A stretch of 64,000 bases of DNA from JAHFTY01 sp964584785 (lineage in GTDB: Bacteria > Acidobacteriota > Terriglobia > 20CM-2-55-15). Positions 50,650 through 57,749 of the stretch are shown here, piece after piece; positions within the stretch are counted from its first letter, which is position 1, and each line of letters begins with the position of its first letter. The position numbers and the translations under genes are program-made. Under the pieces are notes generated by a model. The model saw only the letters and a program-made list of their open reading frames with translations, was not told the DNA's origin and did not search any database. The stretch spans positions 13,471-77,470 of the forward strand of contig CAZPBY010000034.1 in NCBI GenBank assembly GCA_964584785.1, read 5' to 3'.

Positions 50650-51326
50650 CTAGCGCCATTTACCTTTGCCACGCGAAAGATTTTGACCCATTCCGGGTTG
50701 TGATAGTCGTCGTGGAGTTTTCGAAGTCGGTCCGATAGGTTTACCTGGCCCTGGGGAAGATGTTTGCCTGCCGACAGCAGAGGACGAATAATCTCCAGGA
50801 CGGTTTTGCCCCAGGCTGAGGCCTCTTCGACCGCGATCCCTTCCAGCGTTTCGATGCTGTATTCGTTCAACTGTTCGAGATGAATCTCTTCATGTGCCAT
50901 CGTGACAAAGACCTCATACCTGAATTGATCGGCGGAAAGTTGTTTTTGCAGGTCCCTCAGCTCCGCTGCAAACAGCACCAGTTGTGGCCGCGGACCGTTG
51001 CTCAATTCAATCTTGAACGCCGATCGATTTTTCCGGTCGGGATGGTAAGCAGGGACGATGCTGTACTCCAGCTTGGCGGAGTTGATGTCGAAAAACAGCC
51101 TGCGTATGCGGGTCTGAAGACCCGGAACCTCGCAGTTCGGGTTCTCCGCACAATTGATCCACAGTGGATTGACGACCTCGTTCACGAATCGTGATGTTTC
51201 AGCGGTTGTCATCACAAAGTCGTGTGGAGTGAGGTCGAACTTCGGGCCGGCGATTTCCTGAGCCCATGACACACTCACAGCACTCGACAGAACCAGGACG
51301 GATATGAGCAGTTTCGAAACAACCAT
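50640..51326 (-). CDS. Exported zincin-like protein (HEXXH motif), unknown family
   Basis: This 228-residue protein starts at the ATG after GGGAGG; the frame runs 22 codons further upstream without support. A signal peptide (LLISVLVLSSAVSVSWAQ) is followed by a helical protein with MAHEEIHLEQ near residue 150. That motif is HEXXH, the zinc-binding signature, with a Glu-rich IAVEEASAWG about 20 residues later that could give a third ligand as in gluzincins. I do not recognise the family and the motif may be fortuitous. It is divergent from the ECF sigma gene, with ~90 bp between starts, so the two could be co-regulated. Confidence 0.65.
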   Translation of the reverse strand: MVVSKLLISVLVLSSAVSVSWAQEIAGPKFDLTPHDFVMTTAETSRFVNEVVNPLWINCAENPNCEVPGLQTRIRRLFFDINSAKLEYSIVPAYHPDRKNRSAFKIELSNGPRPQLVLFAAELRDLQKQLSADQFRYEVFVTMAHEEIHLEQLNEYSIETLEGIAVEEASAWGKTVLEIIRPLLSAGKHLPQGQVNLSDRLRKLHDDYHNPEWVKIFRVAKVNGASQS

Positions 51327-51418
51327 GACGGCCTCCCTGGAGCGGCGCGGCTCGCGATGGAGAAGGCCGGAATGGCCGGCAAAACCTATCAATGCTAAGC
51401 TACGAAACCAAAATCGTC

Positions 51419-52000
51419 ATGAAAGCTTCGGGAAACGATGTAACAGCGCTCCTTCAGGCATGGTCGGACGGCGAGGAAAGCGCTTTTGCAAAGCTGGCAG
51501 ACCTTGTATATGCGGAATTAAAGCGTCGTGCCCGGTGGTACATGGCGAACGAGCGTCCCGGCCACACGCTCGAGACCTGCGCGTTGATCAACGAGGCATT
51601 CCTGGAGCTGGGCGGTCTGAAAAAAATCCATTGGCAGAATCGCGCACACTTCTACGCCATGGCCGCGCGCATGATGCGGCGCGTGCTTGTCGATTACGCC
51701 ATGTCGCGAAAGTATCAGAAGCGTGGCGGCGGAGCTCATCCGGTGACGCTGAGCGACGTCGCGATCGTCTCCAGTGAGCGCAGCGCCGAGTTCGTGGCTC
51801 TCGATCAGGCGCTGGAACAGCTCGCCGCATTCGACCGCCGCAAGAGTGAGGTCGTCGAACTCCGGTTTTTCGGCGGATTCTCGGTTGAAGAGATCGCAGA
51901 GATGCTGAACGTATCCACGATAACCGTGATGCGCGATTGGAAGCTCGCCAAAGCGTGGCTTGAACGTGAAATCTCGGGGAACAGCAATGGCGCGACGTAA
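51419..52000 (+). CDS. ECF-type RNA polymerase sigma factor
   Basis: This 193-residue protein belongs to the ECF subfamily that usually precedes a Ser/Thr kinase in Acidobacteria and Planctomycetes. Region 2 includes YAELKRRARWYMANERPGHT and HWQNRAHFYAMAARMMRRVL. Region 4 includes VVELRFFGGFSVEEIAEMLN and a helix-turn-helix STITVMRDWKLAKAWL. I chose ATG 51419 (MKASGNDVTALLQAW) because the remnant of a second sigma gene at 52880 is conserved around this codon; ATG 51392 would add nine residues. Its expected partner kinase is reduced to a 14-codon stub starting at 51987. Confidence 0.88.
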   Translation: MKASGNDVTALLQAWSDGEESAFAKLADLVYAELKRRARWYMANERPGHTLETCALINEAFLELGGLKKIHWQNRAHFYAMAARMMRRVLVDYAMSRKYQKRGGGAHPVTLSDVAIVSSERSAEFVALDQALEQLAAFDRRKSEVVELRFFGGFSVEEIAEMLNVSTITVMRDWKLAKAWLEREISGNSNGAT

Positions 52001-52031
52001 GATCCAGCCCGACATCGAGCGCGAAAAGTGA
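51987..52031 (+). pseudogene. Stub of a Ser/Thr kinase gene
   Basis: Fourteen codons (MARRKIQPDIEREK, then TGA) overlap the end of the sigma gene. They match the start of the intact kinase at 52965 (MARREIWPDVERV). The rest of the kinase is missing; a DUF4058 gene begins 48 bp later. This is the remains of the usual sigma-kinase pairing. Confidence 0.75.
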
Positions 52032-52079
52032 GCGCAAATCGGATGAGCCAGTAACCACACCAGGGCTTATACTCGCACT

Positions 52080-52868
52080 ATGCCAAGCCCGTTTCCCGGC
52101 ATGGACCCATTTCTCGAAGAGCCGGTACTCTGGCCGGACGTGCATAACCGTTTGATCGCGGGAATTGGAGACCGCCTTGGTCCGGTGTTGCGACCGCGTT
52201 ATGTCGTCCGGCTCGAAGAGCGAACATACCTCAGTGAACCGGATGGGCTCATATTCGTGGGCCGCCCCGATCTCACCATTCATACGGACCGCCAGACCGT
52301 CGACAACGCAGGGGGCCTTGTACGCGAATCGAGTGAGGCATCCAACGTCCTGACCGTTGAGGTCCCGATGCCTGACCGAGTACGGGAAACCTATCTCGAG
52401 ATACGCGCGGTACACAGCGGGGAAGTCGTCACGGTTCTCGAAATTCCTTCGCCCGCGAACAAGTTGGGTGTAGAGGGGCGGCGGCTGTACGAAAGCAAGC
52501 GGTTAGCGGTGCTTGCAACACGCACCAATCTCGTCGAGATTGACCTGATCCGGGCCGGCGAACCGATGACCGTTTTCGGCGCTGATCGTGCGGCACATTA
52601 TCGGATTCTGATAAGCCGTGGCGATCGTCGTCCACTGGCGGAGTTCCGACTGTTCTCCGTGCGGGACCCGATTCCGTCGTTCCAGCTCCCACTCCGGCCT
52701 GGTGACGACGAGCCTTCCGTTGATATTGGCGATATTCTCGGTTCGCTTTATGACCGTGCGGCTTATGACTTGACGATCGACTATAACCGTGAACCAGTCC
52801 CATCTTTCGGAGAGCCAGATCGAGCAACGATCGACGATTTGCTGCGGCGCGCAGGCCGCCGGCACTAG
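52080..52868 (+). CDS. DUF4058 family protein
   Basis: This 262-residue soluble protein has the DUF4058 opening MPSPFPGMDPFLEEPVLWPD and the core YLEIRAVHSGEVVTVLEIPS and RRLYESKRLAVLATRTNLVE, which together resemble a restriction-endonuclease-like beta-sheet but have no established activity. It is intact and complete. It lies between a sigma factor with a stub kinase and a kinase with a stub sigma factor, so it was probably inserted, or left behind, during rearrangement of the sigma-kinase loci. Confidence 0.88.
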   Translation: MPSPFPGMDPFLEEPVLWPDVHNRLIAGIGDRLGPVLRPRYVVRLEERTYLSEPDGLIFVGRPDLTIHTDRQTVDNAGGLVRESSEASNVLTVEVPMPDRVRETYLEIRAVHSGEVVTVLEIPSPANKLGVEGRRLYESKRLAVLATRTNLVEIDLIRAGEPMTVFGADRAAHYRILISRGDRRPLAEFRLFSVRDPIPSFQLPLRPGDDEPSVDIGDILGSLYDRAAYDLTIDYNREPVPSFGEPDRATIDDLLRRAGRRH

Positions 52869-52879
52869 CAGACTCGGTC

Positions 52880-52964
52880 CGAATGGCCGTCGAAACCTAT
52901 CAGTGCTAAGCTTCGAACCTAAAATCGTCTATGAAGCTTCAGGAGACTTTGTCGGGGAGCAGTA
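52880..52964 (+). pseudogene. Internally deleted ECF sigma remnant
   Basis: The first ~70 bases match the leader and start of the intact sigma gene (51370-51435), including AACCTATCA.TGCTAAGCT and AAAATCGTC.ATGAA.GCTTC. They are joined directly to bases matching its 3' end (TCGGGGAGCAGTAATGGCGCG against TCGGGGAACAGCAATGGCGCG). The whole interior of the gene is missing. The intact kinase begins at once after it. Confidence 0.75.
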
Positions 52965-55871
52965 ATGGCGCGGCGTGAGATCTGGCCGGACGTTGAAAGG
53001 GTGTTTAACGAAGCGGCCGAATTGGCGCCAGCGGAGCGGCAGTCCTTTCTCGAAAAGAGCTGCGCGGGAAATGAAGAGCTGCGTCGCGAAGTGGAGTCGT
53101 TGCTCGAGCAGGCGGAGAAGAAAGGGCTGTTGGGCAATCCGGCGTTGGATGCCGCTGCGCCGATGGTGAGCGAGATTGGACGCAAGTCATGGCGCCTGTC
53201 TCAAGGGACGCGGCTTGGTGTCTATGAAATCATTTCGTCGATCGGCGCCGGCGGAATGGGCGAGGTCTACAAGGCGCGCGATACCAAACTTCATCGCGAC
53301 GTCGCCATCAAAGTGTTGCCGGAAAACCTCGCAGAGGATCGCGAACGAATCGCTCGGTTTCATCGAGAAGCGCAGCTGCTGGCATCATTGAATCATCCGC
53401 GGATTGCCGCGATTTACGGACTAGAAGAACAGAACGGGATTTGCGGACTGGCTCTCGAATTCGTCGACGGCGAATCGCTCGCCGAACGCATAGCCCGCGG
53501 CCCTTTACCGTTAGATGAGGCCTTGTCCTTCGCCGGTCAGATTGCCGAAGCGTTGGGCGCGGCGCATGCAAAGGGCGTCGTGCATCGCGATCTCAAACCG
53601 GACAACATCAAGATCGCGAAAGACGGTACTGTGAAGGTCCTCGACTTCGGATTGGCAAAGATCTTCGAGCCGCAGGCATCACTCGCGAACACGCCAACAG
53701 CCGTTAATGTCTCGACCGATCAAAACATCATCCTCGGAACGGCTGCATACATGTCGCCCGAACAGGCACGAGGCAAGGAAGTCGATAAGCGGACGGATAT
53801 CTGGGCCTGGGGCTGCGTCCTTTACGAAATGCTCACCGGCCGTCGCGCGTTTGCCGGCGATACTACCGTTGAGCTGTTGAACAGCGTGCTGAATGCAGCT
53901 CCAAATTGGGACGAGCTGCCCGACACCACTCCAACGTTCGTCCGCTCACTGCTGCGGCGCTGCTTGCAGAAGGATCCGAATCGCCGGCTTCAGGACATCG
54001 GCGACGCCCGAATCGAAATTGACGAGGGCTTGAACCAACCGCCGATCGCGACGAGCCTTACCGCACCTCGCCGAAATCGCGAACGGTTGGCTTGGGGCAT
54101 TGCGATGCTTATAGCGGTGATGGCTTCTGCCGGCCTGATCGCGCTTTATGATCGAACCACTCGCCCGTCGCTGGTTGAACCCGAAACGCGGCTCCAGGTC
54201 TTGACAGCGGGTGGCGAAACCTCGCCGGTGGATCGTACTGGAATCGCAATTTCCGCTGACGGCCGCAAAGTCGTTTTCCTGGCGACAACAGGTGGGAAGA
54301 GGCAACTCTGGCTTCGGCCGCTTCAATCGGAGCAGGCGAAACTGTTGGAGAATACCGATGGTGCTGGTCCACCCTTTTGGTCTCCGGATAGCCAGTCGGT
54401 TGGGTTCGCCACTCGTAATGACGCAACCGGCCGCTTCTCATTGAAGAAAATCGACATCGCCGGCGGCACACCGCGGACTTTGGCGGACATTACAGGCTTC
54501 TTTGGTGGTTCGTGGAGTAATAACGGGACAATCCTATTTAGCGCCGGGGGAAGCGGCAGTCCGCTTTTCCGCATTCCGCAGTCCGGCGGCGAACCCGTCC
54601 AGGTCACCCGACTCGAGCCTAATCAGTCCGGCCAGCGCTACCCTGTTTTCCTGCCGGACGGACGTCACTTCCTCTTTCTCGCGACCGGAACGCCGGACGT
54701 CCAGGGGATATACCTGGGTTCCCTGGATTCCCAGCTTTCACGGCGGCTTTTCGCCGCGGATTCGAAGCCCGAGTTTGCTCCTCCGAACTACGTTCTGTTT
54801 GTCCGCGAACAAACGCTGCTTGCGCAACGTTTGGACATGGACAAGCTCGAACCGGTCCAGGAACTGTTCGTGGTCGCCGAGAAAGTTTTCGTGAACCCCG
54901 GGGTTTTTGGGATGGCTGCATTCTCCGCGTCCGTATCGGGCGCATTGGCATACGGTGCGGCACCGCTACAGTCGTATCAATGGACATGGGTGGATCGTTC
55001 CGGCAAGCCGATCAGCACCGTGGGCGAGCCAGACTCCGCCTCCCCCGGCGGTGGAACACTTTCGCCCAATGGACGAACCCTCGCTTTTGTGCGCGAGACG
55101 AACGGGAACCGCGACATCTGGCTGATGGATATGATGCGCGGATCTTTGACGCGCTTCACAACAGATCCTGCAACCGATGGCTCACCAGTCTGGTCGCCCG
55201 AAGGAAATCGCATTGCGTTTGACTCGTCGCGCAAAAAAGGCGGAGGCAATTACGGTCTTTTCCAAAAAGACCTTAACGGTGGAAACGAAACGCCCGTGTC
55301 GGAAGCGCACGAGAGCTTGAACGCGCTGGACTGGTCGCCGGATTCGCGCTTCCTTTTATACACCCTTCAGAAGCTTCAGACCGTCGACAGCGACATTTGG
55401 GCGATGCCGATGCATGGAGACCGAACTCCCATTCCGATCGCGCAAACAACCTTTGCGGAAAACGGCGCAAAGTTTTCACCGGACAGCCGGTGGATCGCTT
55501 ACGAATCGAATGACTCCGGCCGAACGGAGATCTACGTTCAGCCATTTCCCGCAGGCACACGGACTAAGGTGTCGTCCAACGGTGGCCAGAACCTGATATG
55601 GAACCGTAACGGTCGCGAACTCAACTACGTCGGACCGGGCTCTCGATTCATGACTGTGGCTGTGACGTTAAAGCCAAACGGCGCCGCTGATGCCGGCACG
55701 CCTATTCCTTTGTTTACCCTGAAACCGGGAACTCACATCGCGGACTTCTTCGTCGACGGGCAACGATTCCTTCTCGACGTTCCGGTTGACACGGCAGGAC
55801 CTTCTCCCATCACCGTCATTCTCAACTGGGCCGGCGCGCGGAAAGAGAACGCAATTCGAGGGAACCCGTAA
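52965..55871 (+). CDS. Ser/Thr protein kinase with PD40 beta-propeller sensor
   Basis: This is a 968-residue protein. An N-terminal helical segment (1-75) is typical of ECF-linked kinases (WPDVERVFNEAAELAPAERQ). The kinase domain is ~85-350: GAGGMGEVYKARD, VAIK Lys116, HRDLKPDN at 207, DFG at 227, SPEQARG at 264. A membrane helix lies at ~375-395 (WGIAMLIAVMASAGLIALYD). The outside part (~405-960) is a TolB/PD40 propeller (GIAISADGRKVVFLAT; PFWSPDSQSVGFAT; PVWSPEGNRIAFDSSR; DWSPDSRFLLYTLQ). It probably binds an envelope ligand and signals inward. The sigma gene expected upstream survives only as a remnant. A VanZ-like gene follows after 5 bp. Confidence 0.92.
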   Translation: MARREIWPDVERVFNEAAELAPAERQSFLEKSCAGNEELRREVESLLEQAEKKGLLGNPALDAAAPMVSEIGRKSWRLSQGTRLGVYEIISSIGAGGMGEVYKARDTKLHRDVAIKVLPENLAEDRERIARFHREAQLLASLNHPRIAAIYGLEEQNGICGLALEFVDGESLAERIARGPLPLDEALSFAGQIAEALGAAHAKGVVHRDLKPDNIKIAKDGTVKVLDFGLAKIFEPQASLANTPTAVNVSTDQNIILGTAAYMSPEQARGKEVDKRTDIWAWGCVLYEMLTGRRAFAGDTTVELLNSVLNAAPNWDELPDTTPTFVRSLLRRCLQKDPNRRLQDIGDARIEIDEGLNQPPIATSLTAPRRNRERLAWGIAMLIAVMASAGLIALYDRTTRPSLVEPETRLQVLTAGGETSPVDRTGIAISADGRKVVFLATTGGKRQLWLRPLQSEQAKLLENTDGAGPPFWSPDSQSVGFATRNDATGRFSLKKIDIAGGTPRTLADITGFFGGSWSNNGTILFSAGGSGSPLFRIPQSGGEPVQVTRLEPNQSGQRYPVFLPDGRHFLFLATGTPDVQGIYLGSLDSQLSRRLFAADSKPEFAPPNYVLFVREQTLLAQRLDMDKLEPVQELFVVAEKVFVNPGVFGMAAFSASVSGALAYGAAPLQSYQWTWVDRSGKPISTVGEPDSASPGGGTLSPNGRTLAFVRETNGNRDIWLMDMMRGSLTRFTTDPATDGSPVWSPEGNRIAFDSSRKKGGGNYGLFQKDLNGGNETPVSEAHESLNALDWSPDSRFLLYTLQKLQTVDSDIWAMPMHGDRTPIPIAQTTFAENGAKFSPDSRWIAYESNDSGRTEIYVQPFPAGTRTKVSSNGGQNLIWNRNGRELNYVGPGSRFMTVAVTLKPNGAADAGTPIPLFTLKPGTHIADFFVDGQRFLLDVPVDTAGPSPITVILNWAGARKENAIRGNP

Positions 55872-55876
55872 CCACT

Positions 55877-56653
55877 ATGGCGAGGGTTCGACGGTTTTTC
55901 GCCTGGCTGCTTCTGACCGCGTACGTGCTCGCCACCGTGGTTCTTCATCGGAAGGTCAACGTGTTCATTGGTAGCTTTGCCACATCCTACGGCTTAGAAA
56001 CCTATACGAAGGGCGTTAAATGGCTTTCTTACGCCGCGGGCCTGATCGTTCTGGCGTTTACGGTACGGAACCTCTTGAAAGACCGGACCCGAGTGCGTCA
56101 ACTCGCGTTACTGATACCTATCGCGCTGATCATCGACATGACGATGATCAGCCGGCCGATCGAGCGGATCCATTATCTTCAGTACGGGATTCTGACGTGG
56201 CTCTGCTACAACGCGATTCCAACTCCATTCACCGCAGCGATGGTGGCTTTTCTGATCGGTTACGTCGATGAAGCTCATCAGTTCTGGGTGCTCTACGCCG
56301 ATGATCCTTCCCAGTATTTCGACTGGAACGATGTCGCACTAAACCTGCTGGGAGTGCTGGCCGTGCTATTCATATTCCTGCCGCGGCAGCCCACACGTGC
56401 TATTTCGAAAAGACGCGTTGTTGCCGCACTTGCACTATGGGTGATGGCCGCGGGCCTGCTTGTCTGGTATTTCGATGCGGATCGATATCTTTTCAGAAAT
56501 GATCCTTACCTGGGTTCAAAATCCTTCTGGATCCTTTCGTATGTAGGTTACCGGTACCACATCATGGACGCTTTTCAAGGCATCGTGTTTTGCGGTGTTG
56601 TTTTGATCCCGATTGTGAGTTCCTATCTGAAGGTCCAATCGGACGACGATTAG
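55877..56653 (+). CDS. VanZ-like membrane protein
   Basis: This 258-residue polytopic protein has about six to seven hydrophobic helices. The VanZ-type motif is ERIHYLQYGILTWLCYNA followed by GYVDEAHQFWVLYADDPS and FDWNDVALNLLGVLAVL. VanZ gives low-level teicoplanin resistance in enterococci; most relatives have unknown roles in the envelope. It lies 5 bp after the kinase gene and may be cotranscribed with it. Confidence 0.8.
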   Translation: MARVRRFFAWLLLTAYVLATVVLHRKVNVFIGSFATSYGLETYTKGVKWLSYAAGLIVLAFTVRNLLKDRTRVRQLALLIPIALIIDMTMISRPIERIHYLQYGILTWLCYNAIPTPFTAAMVAFLIGYVDEAHQFWVLYADDPSQYFDWNDVALNLLGVLAVLFIFLPRQPTRAISKRRVVAALALWVMAAGLLVWYFDADRYLFRNDPYLGSKSFWILSYVGYRYHIMDAFQGIVFCGVVLIPIVSSYLKVQSDDD

Positions 56654-56735
56654 TAGTGTTTAAGGCAAGCTGACGATCTTGGCGCTCGACCCGAGTAACG
56701 GTAACATGATCTGGAAATTCAACCGGAGGGAACAG

Positions 56736-57725
56736 ATGAAGTCCTTCAGAGTTCTCGTCGTCGTGATCTTTGTTGTTGCGTCATGCATGAGCGCGCCGGC
56801 GCAAACTCCGGCCACTGTCGACGGCCTTGTCAGTGCGGCGAAGAACGCGGCCGGACTCGAGTGGTCGGGGACGTTTCTGCGCCTTTGCGTTCCTTCTCCG
56901 CCACCTGGTGTCAACGCGCAACGTGGAGGCGCACGCGGAACACCCCCGGGACCGCCGGCCAGAGAAACCTGGTATGCCGAACCGGCAAAAGTCACGGACA
57001 ACCTCTATTTCATCGGCACGAAGATTCACAATGCCTGGGCGATTGCCGGCAGCGAAGGGACTATCGTTCTCGAGGCATTGTTCGACTATGCGGCGCAAGA
57101 GGAAATCTTTGGCGGAATGAAGAAGCTCGGTCTGGAGACGAGCAAAGTGAAATACGTGATCCTTTCGCATGCTCACGCCGATCACGATGGCGGCACCAAG
57201 TTGCTTCAGGACGAGATTCCAGGAGTGCATATCGTTTATGGCGCCGCAGACTGGGATGCCGTCGACAAGTCCACGAACCACGCGGGCGGCAAACCCAGGC
57301 ACGATATGGTTGGCACCGACGGGATGAAGATTTCCGTGGGTGATGCCTCGGTGCAGATCGTCACCATGCCAGGCCACACTCCGGGAACGCTGTCGTTCCT
57401 GTTTGAAGTGCGCGACAACGGCAAGCCGTTGCGCGTTGCGTACGTCGGCGGCACCGCGATTCCGTTTAACGGCGACACGGCCTACTACGACGGCTACATT
57501 GCGTCGTCTCAAAAGATGGCGAAAGCCGCGGCCGACTTCAGCGCGACAGTGTTGTTGTCCAATCACTCCGAGTTCGACAATGCGTACTTCAAGGCCCACA
57601 CAGCCGCGCACCGCAAACCTGGCGACGCGAATCCATTCGACGTCGGAAAAGCAGCAGTTGCGCGCTACTTCACGGTTGTCCAGAACTGCGCCACTGCTGC
57701 CAGGATCCGCGCCACCACTAAGTAA
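56736..57725 (+). CDS. MBL-fold metallo-hydrolase, subclass B3-like
   Basis: This 329-residue exported protein starts at the ATG preceded by GGAGGGAA. A signal peptide (VLVVVIFVVASCMSAPAQ) is followed by a linker with a Gly/Arg/Pro-rich stretch (AQRGGARGTPPGPPARETW). The MBL domain has the zinc motif HAHADHDGG, a third His in MPGHTPGTLSF and a later His in LLSNHSEFDNAYF, which is the B3 metallo-beta-lactamase layout. It may hydrolyse beta-lactams or another lactone or ester; many soil B3-like proteins are not resistance enzymes. The preceding 80 bases encode an ALDPSNGNMIWKFN-like string in frame, probably chance or a remnant. Confidence 0.85.
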   Translation: MKSFRVLVVVIFVVASCMSAPAQTPATVDGLVSAAKNAAGLEWSGTFLRLCVPSPPPGVNAQRGGARGTPPGPPARETWYAEPAKVTDNLYFIGTKIHNAWAIAGSEGTIVLEALFDYAAQEEIFGGMKKLGLETSKVKYVILSHAHADHDGGTKLLQDEIPGVHIVYGAADWDAVDKSTNHAGGKPRHDMVGTDGMKISVGDASVQIVTMPGHTPGTLSFLFEVRDNGKPLRVAYVGGTAIPFNGDTAYYDGYIASSQKMAKAAADFSATVLLSNHSEFDNAYFKAHTAAHRKPGDANPFDVGKAAVARYFTVVQNCATAARIRATTK

Positions 57726-57749
57726 TTGGCCACCTCGATTCCGGCGATG

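Noticed and set aside
56736..57725. Naming the MBL-fold protein as a resistance beta-lactamase
   Set aside because: The zinc motifs fit subclass B3, but many exported soil homologues with this layout have no proven beta-lactamase activity.
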